From: Natrinema pallidum DSM 3751
Lineage (GTDB): Archaea; Halobacteriota; Halobacteria; Halobacteriales; Natrialbaceae
Reading direction: 5' to 3'
Length of the DNA stretch: 64,000 bases
Assembly (NCBI RefSeq): GCF_000337615.1
Contig: NZ_AOII01000037.1
Span: 36,263 to 100,262 of the forward strand
A program made the translations under genes and the position numbers. Every line of letters starts with the position of its first letter. The first letter of the stretch is position 1. Below, piece after piece: positions 28,520-37,871 of this stretch. Under the pieces are notes generated by a model. That model saw only the letters and a list, made by a program, of their open reading frames with translations, was not told the origin of the DNA and did no database searches.

Positions 28520-30781
28520 TTACTGGAAGGTGCGTCCGAGCTGCTCGTCCTGTCCGGGCTCGGCCTGCTGGAACTCCTCTTCGAGTTCCTCGTACTGCTC
28601 GCGGGTGTCGGGGGTGACGCTCGGGTTGACCTCCTCGAGCGCGTGCTCGAAGTGTTGCTTGCCGATGCGGACGTTGCCGATGGTGTCGTCCATCTCCTCG
28701 GGATCGACCGAGTTGATGAACTCGCGGCTGGCGGCCATCGAGGCCTCGCGGCAGACCGCTTCGATGTCGGCACCGACGTAGCCCTCCGTCTCGGCTGCGA
28801 GCCACTCGAGGTCGACCGATTCGGCCAGCGGCTTGTTGCGGGTGTGGACGTCGAAGATCGCTTTGCGCGCGTCCTCGTCGGGAACCGGCACGTGGACGTG
28901 GCGATCGAGGCGTCCGGGACGGAGCAGAGCGCTGTCGATCAGGTCCGGCCGGTTGGTCGTCGCGATCACGACGACGTCCTCGAGTTCCTCGAGCCCGTCG
29001 AGTTCCGTCAGGAGCTGTGAGACGACGCGTTCGCCGACGCCGGAGTCACCCTGGCGCTGGCCGCGTTCGCCCGCGATCGAGTCGATCTCGTCGAAGAAGA
29101 TCACGGTCGGGGCGTTCGACCGCGCCTTCTCGAAGACCTCGCGGACGCCCTTCTCGGACTCGCCGACGTACTTGTTCAGCAGTTCGGGGCCCTTGATCGA
29201 GATGAAGTTCGACTGGGCCTCGTTGGCGACGGCCTTGGCGAGCAGGGTCTTCCCCGTGCCCGGCGGGCCGTACATGAGGACGCCCTTGGCGGCCTGCATG
29301 TCCATCTGCTCGAACACCTCGGGGTAGTCCAGCGGCCACTGGATCGTCTCGCGAAGCTGCTCTTTGGTATCGCCCAGTCCGCCGACGTCGTTCCACGTGA
29401 CATCGGGAACCTCGACGAAGACCTCGCGCATCGCGGAGGGCTGGATACCCTTGAGCGCCTCTTTGAAGTCCCGCTCGCTCACTTCCAGCGAATCGAGTAC
29501 GTCGGCGTCGATCTCCTCGGACTCGAGGTCGAGTTCGGGACGGATGCGACGGAGCGCGTTCATGGCGCTTTCGCGAGCCAGCGACTCGAGGTCGGCTCCG
29601 ACGAAGCCGTGCGTGCTCTCGGCGTACTGATCCAGATCGATCTCCTCGTCGAGGGGCATCCCGCGGGTGTGGACCTGCAGGATCTCCTTGCGGCCCTCCT
29701 TGTCGGGAACGCCGATCTCGATCTCGCGGTCGAAGCGACCGCCGCGCCGGAGCGCGGGATCGATCGCGTCGACGCGGTTGGTCGCGGCGATGACCGTCAC
29801 TCGGCCACGTTCCTCGAGGCCGTCCATCAGCGAGAGGAGTTGGGCAACGACGCGTCGTTCGACGTCACCGCCGGCCTCCTCGCGCTTGGCCGCGATGGAG
29901 TCGAGTTCGTCGATGAAGATGATCGAGGGGGCGTTCTCCTCGGCCTCTTCGAAGACTTCGCGGAGCTGTTCCTCGGATTCGCCGTAGTACTTCGACATGA
30001 TCTCGGGGCCGGAGATCGTCTCGAAGTTGGCGTCGATCTCGTTGGCGACCGCCTTGGCCATCAGGGTCTTCCCCGTACCCGGCGGGCCGTGCAGGAGGAC
30101 GCCCTTTGGCGGCTCGATCCCCAGCTGCTGGAACAGTTCGGGGTGGCGCATCGGCAACTCGATCATCTCGCGGACCTGGTCGAGTTCGTCGTCCAGACCA
30201 CCGATGTCCTCGTAGGCGACGTTCGGGACGCCTTCCGCGGACGCGCCGCCGCCGGACTGGACCTGTTCGGCGGGGGTCTCGGAGATCTCGATGCTCGTCG
30301 AGTCCGTGATGACGACGGTGCCCGACGGCGAGGTGCTCGCGATCTTCAGCGGCACCGATTGGCCGGAGCTGGCCATGGGGCCGAACGAGAGCGAGAACGG
30401 AACCGTCTGGCCCTCGGTGACGGCCTGGCCCGAAAGCTTGTCGCGGACGAGCGGACCGATGTCCCCTCGAATGCGGAGGTTCTGGGGGAGCGCGACGGTG
30501 ACCGATTTCGCGGGTTTGACGTCCGCGGGTTCGATCGTGACGTTGTCGTCGATCCCGACGTCGGCCTCCTGTCGCAGGCGGCCGTCGATTCGGACGATGC
30601 CACGTCCCTCGTCTTCGGGGTAGCCGGGCCAGACGCGTGCGACGGCCTGGCCGTCGCCCGAGCCCGTGATAACGATGTAATCACCGTTCTCGAGGTCGAG
30701 TTCGGTCATCGATACGCGGTCGATCGCGGCCAGTCCACGACCGGCGTCTTTCTGTTTGAGTGGTTTGACAGTGAGTTTCAT
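28520..30781 (-). CDS. cdc48: AAA+ ATPase Cdc48/VCP-like
   Basis: A 753-residue double-ring unfoldase that extracts and unfolds proteins. The N-terminal substrate/adaptor domain covers about 1-190. D1 has Walker A GPPGTGKT near 225 and FIDELDSIA near 283. D2 has a second GPPGTGKT near 500 and [13 protein letters not shown] near 558. Both rings have arginine-rich second-region motifs ([12 protein letters not shown] and [11 protein letters not shown]). Its start overlaps an 82-residue Hsp20-like protein by four bases, so both come from one mRNA. Confidence 0.96.
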   Translation of the reverse strand: MKLTVKPLKQKDAGRGLAAIDRVSMTELDLENGDYIVITGSGDGQAVARVWPGYPEDEGRGIVRIDGRLRQEADVGIDDNVTIEPADVKPAKSVTVALPQNLRIRGDIGPLVRDKLSGQAVTEGQTVPFSLSFGPMASSGQSVPLKIASTSPSGTVVITDSTSIEISETPAEQVQSGGGASAEGVPNVAYEDIGGLDDELDQVREMIELPMRHPELFQQLGIEPPKGVLLHGPPGTGKTLMAKAVANEIDANFETISGPEIMSKYYGESEEQLREVFEEAEENAPSIIFIDELDSIAAKREEAGGDVERRVVAQLLSLMDGLEERGRVTVIAATNRVDAIDPALRRGGRFDREIEIGVPDKEGRKEILQVHTRGMPLDEEIDLDQYAESTHGFVGADLESLARESAMNALRRIRPELDLESEEIDADVLDSLEVSERDFKEALKGIQPSAMREVFVEVPDVTWNDVGGLGDTKEQLRETIQWPLDYPEVFEQMDMQAAKGVLMYGPPGTGKTLLAKAVANEAQSNFISIKGPELLNKYVGESEKGVREVFEKARSNAPTVIFFDEIDSIAGERGQRQGDSGVGERVVSQLLTELDGLEELEDVVVIATTNRPDLIDSALLRPGRLDRHVHVPVPDEDARKAIFDVHTRNKPLAESVDLEWLAAETEGYVGADIEAVCREASMAASREFINSVDPEEMDDTIGNVRIGKQHFEHALEEVNPSVTPDTREQYEELEEEFQQAEPGQDEQLGRTFQ

Positions 30782-31026
30782 AGGTCCTCCTCCAGTTCGA
30801 CAGTGAGAACGCCGTTTTTCATAAACGTGTGCGAGTTCGTGGCGCCTGGGGGGAGTTCGATTTCGTACTGGTCGTCGTCGAGGACGACGATGACCGTGCC
30901 GTCGACGATGTCGACCGACGCGTCGGCCTGCTCGGTACCGAAGTCGACAGCCATCACCGTGCTGTCGTTGTAGTCGTACCGGCGGGCTACCTGCCCCTCC
31001 TCCGGGGTGAATTGGTCGAGAGTCAT
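30778..31026 (-). CDS. Hsp20-like small protein coupled to Cdc48
   Basis: An 82-residue protein whose second half ([36 protein letters not shown]) has the strand pattern and final G-V-L-T-V signature of the alpha-crystallin/Hsp20 domain, though it is shorter than a full Hsp20. Its stop overlaps the cdc48 start by four bases. A TATA box sits 31-38 bases upstream of its ATG. The coupling suggests that it is a substrate-binding or adaptor partner of Cdc48; that role is inference. Confidence 0.75.
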   Translation of the reverse strand: MTLDQFTPEEGQVARRYDYNDSTVMAVDFGTEQADASVDIVDGTVIVVLDDDQYEIELPPGATNSHTFMKNGVLTVELEEDL

Positions 31027-31056
31027 GCTGTAACTAACCCAAGGTAAGCACCGCTA

Positions 31057-31064
31057 CTATTTAA
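31057..31064 (-). promoter_or_regulatory. TATA box of the Hsp20-like/cdc48 operon
   Basis: TTAAATAG on the minus strand, 31-38 bases before the start at 31026. Confidence 0.5.
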
Positions 31065-31263
31065 CCATTTCGCCGAATAATCGCATGACGGCGAGAGGGG
31101 GATGGCTGAAGTGCTTGTTCGCAGTTCACAGCGAACCTCGACGCGTGTGCTTGCACCGACCGGTACGTGTGGCGCTGGGCCGGACGCGCAACGCCCCGTT
31201 GCCGGCGGTCGCCGGTCGCCGTCGAATCAAGTCTTTATGCCAGTCCCCGGTGTGCTGTTACGT

Positions 31264-32055
31264 ATGGAAACAGTACCACACCACGGTCGAGAGACGGCGT
31301 ACGACGTCGTCGACCGAGGCGGGGATGGATCGCCGATCTGTTTCGTCCACGGGAGCGGGGGAGCGAGCGATATCTGGGCGGGCCAGCAGTCGCTGGCGAC
31401 CGCCCACCCGATCGTTACGATGGATCTCAGCGGCCACGGCGACTCGGACGACATCGACGCGAGCGCCGGCTACTCGGCGCTGTCGGCCTACGCCGATGAC
31501 GTGCTGGCCGTCGTCGAAGCGACGGGTTCGGAACACCTCGTCGGCAACTCCCTTGGCGGTGCCGTCGTCCTCCAGATCCTGCTCGAGCGCGAGTACGACC
31601 CCGAAGCGGCCGTGCTGACGGGTACCGGTGCGCGACTCGGCGTGCTCGAGGACCTGTTGACCTGGCTCGAGTCCGACTTCCAACGGGCGGTCGAGTTCCT
31701 GCACGGTCCGGACCGGCTCTTTCACGACCCCGAGCCGGCGCTCCGGGAGCGATCGATGGAACGAATGCACGAGACGGGACAGGCGGTCACCAACCGCGAT
31801 TTCCTGACCTGCCACGAGTTCGACGTTCGCGACCGCGTCGCCGAGATCGAGACCCCGACGCTCGCGGTGTACGGGGAGTACGACCAGCTGACGCCGCCGT
31901 GGTTCCACGAGTATCTCGCCGACGAAATCGAGGGAGCCAGCCTCGGCGAGATCGAGGACGCCGCCCATCTGGCGATGGCCGAGCAGCCCGCTGCGTTCAA
32001 CGGCGTCGTCGAGGACTTTTTGGCGGGGATCGCCGGCGATCGAACCCGAGACTGA
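31264..32055 (+). CDS. Alpha/beta hydrolase
   Basis: A 263-residue alpha/beta-fold hydrolase. The oxyanion region is VHGSGGASDIW (about 23-33), the nucleophile elbow is LVGNSLGGAV (serine near 97), an aspartate lies near YGEYDQLTPPW, and the histidine is in EDAAHLAMAE. The ATG at 31264 follows a TATA-like CTTTATG stretch about 30 bases upstream. Substrate unknown; esterase or peptidase-like roles are possible. Confidence 0.85.
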   Translation: METVPHHGRETAYDVVDRGGDGSPICFVHGSGGASDIWAGQQSLATAHPIVTMDLSGHGDSDDIDASAGYSALSAYADDVLAVVEATGSEHLVGNSLGGAVVLQILLEREYDPEAAVLTGTGARLGVLEDLLTWLESDFQRAVEFLHGPDRLFHDPEPALRERSMERMHETGQAVTNRDFLTCHEFDVRDRVAEIETPTLAVYGEYDQLTPPWFHEYLADEIEGASLGEIEDAAHLAMAEQPAAFNGVVEDFLAGIAGDRTRD

Positions 32056-32244
32056 GACTGCGACGCGGCGAAAACGGTCGCCGCGGCGGTCCGCGAGCGG
32101 ACGGCGAGCTCCCATCACCCATACCCGGAAGGCGAACGAGTCCGTGGTCGCAGTGATCTACGCGCCGCTATCGCGTCGCCGATCTCGAGGCGGGCTCTAC
32201 GCCATCGTCTCGAGGGGACCGGGCGGCACTCGACCGGCGGCCGC

Positions 32245-33057
32245 TCAATAGATGTCCTCGAGGTCGCTCTCCTCGTGGCTGTGTTCGTCGGCGGGGAACT
32301 CGCCGGACTCGACCGCCGAGACGTACGCTCCGATCGCGGACTCCATCTCCCCGCGGACGTCGCCGAACTGCTTCGAGAACGAGGGTGACCACTCGCTGAG
32401 GCCGATCGCATCGTCGACCACGAGCACCTGCCCGTCGCAGTCCGGCCCGGCACCGATGCCGATCGTCGGGATGTCCAGCGCCGCCGTTACGTCCGCCGCG
32501 AGGTTCGACGGGACGTGTTCCAGGACCAGCGAGAACGCGCCGGCGTCCTCGTGGGCCACAGCCAGGTCGAGGATGCGTTCCGCGGCCTCCTGGTCCGTCC
32601 CCTGACGGGGATAGCCGCCGTACTGGTTGACGTGCTGGGGCGTCAGTCCCAGATGGGCCATCACCGGAATTCCGAGTTGGACCAGTTTCTCCGTGAGATC
32701 GACGGTGTGGGGTCCGCACTCGAGTTTGACCGCATGGGCGTTTTCCTCTTTGAGCATCCGGCCCGCGTTCTCGAGGCTCGCCGCTTCGTCGACGCCGACC
32801 GAGAGGAACGGCATGTCGGCGACGACGAGGGCGTCGTCGGTCGCGCGAGCGACCGCGCCGGTGTGCCGAGCTATGTCGTCGACGGTCACGGGAAGGGTAG
32901 TTTCGTAGCCCAAACTGGCGTTCCCGAGGCTGTCACCGACGAGAATAACGTCGACGCCGGCCTCGTCGACGATCGCCGCCGTTGGCGCGTCGTAGGCCGT
33001 CAGCATCGTGATCGGTTCATCGCCAGCCTTCGCTCGGAGATCCCGTACGCTAGGCAT
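32245..33057 (-). CDS. panB: 3-methyl-2-oxobutanoate hydroxymethyltransferase
   Basis: First committed enzyme of pantothenate/coenzyme A synthesis, transferring a hydroxymethyl group from methylene-tetrahydrofolate (or an archaeal equivalent) to ketoisovalerate. The 270-residue TIM barrel shows TMLTAYDAPTA near 18, VGDSLGNASLGY near 40 (metal Asp), and GIPVMAHLGLTPQ and IGIGAGPDCDGQVLV later. The ATG at 33057 (MPSVRDLRAK) was preferred over one seven codons upstream. No other pantothenate gene is adjacent. Confidence 0.95.
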   Translation of the reverse strand: MPSVRDLRAKAGDEPITMLTAYDAPTAAIVDEAGVDVILVGDSLGNASLGYETTLPVTVDDIARHTGAVARATDDALVVADMPFLSVGVDEAASLENAGRMLKEENAHAVKLECGPHTVDLTEKLVQLGIPVMAHLGLTPQHVNQYGGYPRQGTDQEAAERILDLAVAHEDAGAFSLVLEHVPSNLAADVTAALDIPTIGIGAGPDCDGQVLVVDDAIGLSEWSPSFSKQFGDVRGEMESAIGAYVSAVESGEFPADEHSHEESDLEDIY

Positions 33058-33186
33058 ACTCACAGATTGGATGCCCACGATTAAACGTCGTTGTTCTTCG
33101 GTGACTACCCAGCGTCTCGATAGCCCTCGTGCCTCCCTTCGTGCACACCCGGCGCGCTTAAGAGGGACCGGTCGTCATACTCACGC

Positions 33187-33420
33187 GTGCCTGAACGCGT
33201 CGAAACGACCACGCCCGACGGGGTCGATTACGGCTGGGTGATGCAAACGACGTTCGTCGCCACCATCCTCGTCGGAGCGCCGCTGGTCGCCGTCCTGTCG
33301 GCGACCACAGCGCTCCCCACGTGGGCCGACCGCGTCGAGTTCGCGATCCGGGTCGGCGCTCCCGTCTGGCTCGTCACGTCGGTCATCGTCTTTGCGTACG
33401 CCAAACGAAACCAGACGTAG
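33187..33420 (+). CDS. Small two-helix membrane protein
   Basis: Seventy-seven residues from a GTG start, with hydrophobic segments at about 20-40 and 53-70 and a short acidic N-terminus (ERVETTTPDGVDYGWVMQ). It resembles small conserved haloarchaeal membrane proteins of unknown function (possibly DUF5822; from memory, not checked). The gene is divergent from panB and convergent with the HAD gene. No function can be assigned. Confidence 0.7.
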   Translation: MPERVETTTPDGVDYGWVMQTTFVATILVGAPLVAVLSATTALPTWADRVEFAIRVGAPVWLVTSVIVFAYAKRNQT

Positions 33421-33449
33421 TCGACTCGAGCGCCCGAGCGGGATCGGCG

Positions 33450-33989
33450 TCAGACACCGGACGGTCCATCGCCGACGTACTCGAAGTCGGTCCCCGCCCG
33501 TTCTGCGGTCCGCCGGTCCCGCGCGGAGTCACCGACGAACAGCGCCCGCTCGGGTTCGGCTCCGAGTTCGCGGACGGTCGCGAGCAGCGGTTCCGGGTCC
33601 GGCTTCCACGTCGCGACCGTATCGCGGCCGACGACGGCGTCGACCGCCATCGTCAGCGCGTGTTCCTCGAGCGCGATCCGACACGCCCGTTCGCAGTTCA
33701 GCGAACAGACGCCGGCCGGCGGCGATCGTGCGAGCAGTTCGTCGGCGCGGACGAGGCGGCGCGACGTTCGCGCCCCGTCGTGTTCGTGGGCCGCGATGGC
33801 CGACTCCACCTCGGCGGCCAGTCCGACCTCGGCCGCGATCTCGAGCATGTCCCAGAGGCCATCGCTCGGCGGTTCGACGTTCGCGTTGTCGTACACCGTG
33901 CGGACGTCGACGGCGACGGCGTTCCAGTCGACGTCCAGGTCCACGAGCGTGCCGTCCAGATCGTAGACGATGGCGTCGTACTCGGTCAT
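33450..33989 (-). CDS. HAD-superfamily hydrolase (phosphoglycolate phosphatase-like)
   Basis: A 179-residue HAD phosphatase with motif I YDLDGTLVDLD at residue 8 and motif III/IV at the end (KPDPEPLLATV, ALFVGDSARDRRTAE). Motif II is less clear, near the cysteine-rich NCERAC segment. The ATG at 33989 places motif I at the usual distance from the start; an upstream in-frame ATG at 34031 is less likely. Substrate unknown. Confidence 0.85.
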   Translation of the reverse strand: MTEYDAIVYDLDGTLVDLDVDWNAVAVDVRTVYDNANVEPPSDGLWDMLEIAAEVGLAAEVESAIAAHEHDGARTSRRLVRADELLARSPPAGVCSLNCERACRIALEEHALTMAVDAVVGRDTVATWKPDPEPLLATVRELGAEPERALFVGDSARDRRTAERAGTDFEYVGDGPSGV

Positions 33990-34105
33990 GGCCGCCGATA
34001 CGAGCGGCAGCAGAATAGGGACGTCGGTCATGGCCCCGCCGAGCGAGGGTTCGATGGCAGATCGCCGGCGCTCGAACGACTCACATGCGATGATTGCGCG
34101 AACGT

Positions 34106-34143
34106 TTCAGTAGTTCAGAAGGTTAAAGGAGGCAACTACTGAA
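34106..34143. promoter_or_regulatory. Promoter flanked by a 10-base perfect palindrome
   Basis: TTCAGTAGTT (34106-34115) and AACTACTGAA (34134-34143) are perfect inverted arms 18 bases apart. Between them lies GGTTAAAGG (34121-34129), a TATA-like site 24-32 bases before the ATG at 34153. A dimeric regulator binding both arms would cover the core promoter. No regulator gene is directly adjacent. Confidence 0.6.
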
Positions 34144-34152
34144 CGATCGGGC

Positions 34153-36927
34153 ATGCGAAGACGCGAACTGCTCGTCGGAAGCGGAACCGCCGCGGCCGTT
34201 GCTCTCTCCGGATACGCGGGCGCGGTCGCAGACGACGCCGCCGACGCCAGCCAGTCGGGGCTGTCGGCCGATCCCGAGAGCCTCCTTGAACTGCTCCCCG
34301 CAGAGTCAGCCCTCGACACGACCTATCGCCGCCTTCATTACGCCCGCGTCGGTGAGACTGACGGGTCCGAATTCGAATATCTGACTCGGCACATCTCGGA
34401 ACACGCCGACGAGATCGACGGCGAGTTCGATACCGACGCGGTTTCCGCGGCGGTTTCGGTGGTTGCGGGGGACGATGACTTCGGGATCAGCGCCGCGTCC
34501 GGCTCGTTCGGCCGGCTGACATCCGGCGACGCTGTCGAACGCGGTGAGTGGCGGATCGGAACCCTCGACAGTGATGCCGCGTTCGCGTCCGCCGACGGGC
34601 GTCTCGTCGTCGTCTCGGTCTCCGAGCGGGATCCGACCGACATCGCCGAGACGGTTGTCGACGCCGCCACCGGCGAGACGGACACCGTCTTGGTCGATCC
34701 CGAGGCGACTGCACCAGTCTTCGAACGGCTCGCGGGTTCGAACTACGTCGTCTTTCTTCCCAACCTCGATAAGGCACGCCACCTCGAGTTCACCGACGGA
34801 GTCGCATCACTCGCCGTCGGATTCGATCAGCCCCGGGAAACGGGTTCGGGAACCGTCGAGTCGGAGTACGTCTTCGAACCCGCATCGGACGCCGCTGTCG
34901 ACGACGACTGGATCACCGAGCGCCTCGAGCGCTTCGAACAGGGCGAGGTCGTCGAAACGACGGTCACTCGGGAGGGCGCGTTCGTCCACGTCGACGCGGT
35001 CATCGACCAGCCGCCCGAACGCGACCGCGATGCGGCACCCGACGCACGCATCCGCGTTCGTTCGCACGCGGACGACGGGCTCGCGACCATCGAACACGTC
35101 GGCGGCGAATCGGTCGATACCGCCGATCTCGAGGTGTGGGTCGACGGCGAACTCGCGGACGTGCAACTCGCCGACGATCGAGACTCGTTTTCCGAGGGCG
35201 ATACCGTCGAACTCGAAACCGGGCCGATCGCCGACGTCGGACTCCGATGGATCGACGAGAGCGAGGACGTCTACTACTATTACGATCGGACGCTCGTCGG
35301 ATCGGAGTCGTTCGAGTCGAGCTACGACGCCGCGACGGAGACCGCGGAGATCACGTACGACGGGGACCTCGCGGCCGATCCGGACCGTCTCGAGGTGGTC
35401 CACCGACAAAGCGACGAATACCGGAATGACCGACGGCCTGACACGGACCGGTCGGCCGTGACGGACGTGTCGGGATCGCTCACTCGCGGCGATACGATCA
35501 CAGTCGACGACGTTACTTACGGCGATCGGGTCTCCCTCGAATTGACGGCACCGCCCAACCCGAACCGCGGACAGCAGTCGCTGGCTCACGTCCGCGTTCG
35601 GCCGCCGCGGCTGTCCCTCCGTCGCCACGAGGGGACCCTCGTCGTGCGGTACCACGGCGATCAGGAACGCGACGCCGACGACTTTCGCCTGCTGTTCGAC
35701 GACGAACCCGCCGACGTACAGTTCGCCGATCGAGCCGAGACCCTCTCGTCGGATACCGAACTCGAGTTCGGCGAGGTCCCCCACGGCACTACCGTCGCCG
35801 TCGAGTGGCTCGAGCCCGACGACCCGTCCGTCATCGAAGAGCGGGTCCTCCGCCCCCACGCACGCGTCGATATCACGTACGACGACGAGGACGGGACGGC
35901 CGTTGCCGACTACACGGACGGAGAGGAAATCCCCGCCGACGACCTCGAGCTACGGATCAACACCGAGCCCGCGGACCGGCAGCCGGCCGACGAATACGAG
36001 ACGTTCGCACCCGGTGATGACCTCAGCACGGCCGTCACTCCGTTCGCGGTGGTCAAACTCGTCTGGACGGGTCCCGAAGACACCGAAGACGTTCTGGGTC
36101 GGACGTTCGTCGGTCCGGAGTCGCTCGATGCCACCTACGATCCCGACGCCGAGACGGTCGAACTCGTCTACACGGGCGAGCAACCGGCCGACCCGTCGGT
36201 GCTGTCGATCGACTACACCAGCGGTGATCGGCCTCGGTCCGACGACCGGGAGGACTTCAACCCCTTCTCCGGAGAGTACGACACGCTGACTACGGGCGAC
36301 AGCGTGGTGATCGACGACGTGGCGGCCGATGACCGAATCACCGTTATGCTGGTTCAGAAGGGATATAACTTCACATCCAGTCTATCTATTTACCATTTCA
36401 CGCCGGCTCCGCGACGGACGTTTACGCTCGAGGATCGGGCGAACGGGCTCGTCGCCGTCTACCGCGGGGAAGACGACCGCGACGCCGGTGCCTTCGAATT
36501 CCGAGTCGACGGAGAACCGAGCGACGTCCAGCCGGCCGATCGGTACGATACGCTGACGACCGACGACGAGATCGAACTGGGGCGCTTCGATGCCGGAACC
36601 GAGGTCACCGTCGAATGGGTCGCTCCCGATGACCCATACGAGGTCACCGATCACGTCGTCCTCCCCGACGCCGATTTCGACATCGAATACGACGCCGAGG
36701 AGGAAACGGTAACCGTCGAACACGCGGGCGGTGACGAGATCGACGCCGCCGACCTCGGTGTCGTCGTCGAGCCCTCCGGTCTCGAGCCGCGCGGCTGGGA
36801 GGAGCAGGAGACGGTTTCGAAAGGTGATACCACGACGATCGATGTCGACAGTGATCGGGAGCCGCAAATGGTCGCGGTCGTGTTCGGAGAACGACAGACG
36901 ATCAGTCACGAACGGATCGACGAGTAG
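34153..36927 (+). CDS. Tat-exported seven-domain beta-repeat protein (924 aa)
   Basis: A very acidic 924-residue exported protein. The N-terminus MRRRELLVGSGTAAAVALSG is a twin-arginine signal with a likely cleavage near AGAVADD. Residues 30-299 form an unrecognised N-terminal region. Residues 300-924 are seven beta-sandwich-like repeats of 84-100 residues that recur as A-B-C-A-B-C-A with a 270-272-residue period. A-type repeats share elements such as DLEVWVDGELADVQ, a following phi-GDtVEL strand and VGLRWID, resembling the C-terminal beta-domain of haloarchaeal type IV pilin-like proteins. There is no C-terminal anchor or archaeosortase signal. It may be a cell-surface or secreted adhesin-like protein. 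Function unknown. Confidence 0.85.
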   Translation: MRRRELLVGSGTAAAVALSGYAGAVADDAADASQSGLSADPESLLELLPAESALDTTYRRLHYARVGETDGSEFEYLTRHISEHADEIDGEFDTDAVSAAVSVVAGDDDFGISAASGSFGRLTSGDAVERGEWRIGTLDSDAAFASADGRLVVVSVSERDPTDIAETVVDAATGETDTVLVDPEATAPVFERLAGSNYVVFLPNLDKARHLEFTDGVASLAVGFDQPRETGSGTVESEYVFEPASDAAVDDDWITERLERFEQGEVVETTVTREGAFVHVDAVIDQPPERDRDAAPDARIRVRSHADDGLATIEHVGGESVDTADLEVWVDGELADVQLADDRDSFSEGDTVELETGPIADVGLRWIDESEDVYYYYDRTLVGSESFESSYDAATETAEITYDGDLAADPDRLEVVHRQSDEYRNDRRPDTDRSAVTDVSGSLTRGDTITVDDVTYGDRVSLELTAPPNPNRGQQSLAHVRVRPPRLSLRRHEGTLVVRYHGDQERDADDFRLLFDDEPADVQFADRAETLSSDTELEFGEVPHGTTVAVEWLEPDDPSVIEERVLRPHARVDITYDDEDGTAVADYTDGEEIPADDLELRINTEPADRQPADEYETFAPGDDLSTAVTPFAVVKLVWTGPEDTEDVLGRTFVGPESLDATYDPDAETVELVYTGEQPADPSVLSIDYTSGDRPRSDDREDFNPFSGEYDTLTTGDSVVIDDVAADDRITVMLVQKGYNFTSSLSIYHFTPAPRRTFTLEDRANGLVAVYRGEDDRDAGAFEFRVDGEPSDVQPADRYDTLTTDDEIELGRFDAGTEVTVEWVAPDDPYEVTDHVVLPDADFDIEYDAEEETVTVEHAGGDEIDAADLGVVVEPSGLEPRGWEEQETVSKGDTTTIDVDSDREPQMVAVVFGERQTISHERIDE
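35050..36924 (+). repeat. Protein-level higher-order repeat A-B-C-A-B-C-A
   Basis: Unit 1 spans residues 300-571 (35050-35865), unit 2 spans 572-841 (35866-36675), and a last A domain spans 842-924 (36676-36924). Within units the domain starts are 300/388/487 and 572/659/756. Matching anchors are RTLVGSESF/RTFVGPESL (end of A), YDAATETAEITYDG/YDPDAETVELVYTG (start of B) and ADVQFADRAETL/SDVQPADRYDTL (in C). The DNA has diverged, so the duplication is old. Confidence 0.8.
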
Positions 36928-36989
36928 CGCCCGTCCGGATCGAACCGGTCCCTCGCTTCAGCTCGCTTCCGTATCGGCTCCGTTCGTCG

Positions 36990-37670
36990 TCAGTCCAGCG
37001 TCGCCATTTCGCCCGTCGGGTCGTCCAACTGCTCGCCCGCGAGCACGCGGTTCGCCCGGCGGAGCCGCTCGGAAAGGGCCTGGTGGGAGATGTCGAGTTC
37101 GTTCGCGAGTTCCTCGAGCGATATCTCTCGCGGAACGTCGTAGTAGCCCTGTCGGTAGGCCTCGGCGATGGCCTCCCGCTGAGGCTCGGTCAGCGCGGCC
37201 GTCGTCTCGAGGGCCTCGTCCTGGCCGGCCTCGACCATGCGCCTGACATCGATGCGGACGCCCTGCTCCTCGATGTCCGAGACGGCAGTCGAGAGTTCCT
37301 CGCGACGGGGAAAGAGCAGCCGAAGCGTCCACCGCCCGTCCGATACCTGCGCGTCGAGTACTGTGCCGCCGTGGGTGTAGACGCACCGACAGACCGACGC
37401 GACCGCCTCGGTGTACGTAAGCCGGTAGAACAGGTCGCCGGCCTCGGTATCGGCGAGTAGTCGGCGATACTCGTCGACGGTCGGGTCCGTTTCGAGGGTT
37501 GCCTCGAGATCGGCGCGGTCAACGTTCGAGAACCAGACGAGCGGCACCGTTCGGACCGGCCCCTCCGCGACGACGCTCTCGACGCGGACCTCGAGAGCCG
37601 GGAGTTGTTGGACGGTCTCTGCGAGTGCGAACTCGTCCGTCGAAAGCGAGAGTTCTGCGATCGTCGTCAT
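36990..37670 (-). CDS. Bat-type (HTH-10) transcriptional regulator
   Basis: A 226-residue haloarchaeal regulator. The C-terminal HTH-10 domain (about 160-215, LTEPQREAIAEAYRQGYYDV then ISLEELANELDISHQALSERLRRA) is the bacterio-opsin-activator type. The N-terminal 150 residues are a Bat-associated ligand-sensing region without an obvious PAS or GAF domain. It converges with the 924-residue protein gene. Targets unknown. Confidence 0.88.
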   Translation of the reverse strand: MTTIAELSLSTDEFALAETVQQLPALEVRVESVVAEGPVRTVPLVWFSNVDRADLEATLETDPTVDEYRRLLADTEAGDLFYRLTYTEAVASVCRCVYTHGGTVLDAQVSDGRWTLRLLFPRREELSTAVSDIEEQGVRIDVRRMVEAGQDEALETTAALTEPQREAIAEAYRQGYYDVPREISLEELANELDISHQALSERLRRANRVLAGEQLDDPTGEMATLD

Positions 37671-37871
37671 TGGGAGTCACCTCGGAACGCGTACTCGAGT
37701 CCAGTCGGCCGCCGAGACCGCTGTCGGAGCGGGACATGGACTCGTCTCAGCAGTATCCAGTCGATCCGCTCGCGTCGTCGATCGTGGTCGTCCGGGTCGT
37801 GCTGATAGAAGGGAGGACTCGAATACGGTTGATGAGACGGCTTTTGTATTCCGGCAGTTTAAGTGGCCACG

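Noticed and set aside
31081..31140. Sequence GGGGGATGGCTGAAGTGC resembling a tRNA D-arm
   Set aside because: No matching acceptor stem, anticodon arm or T-arm could be folded around it.
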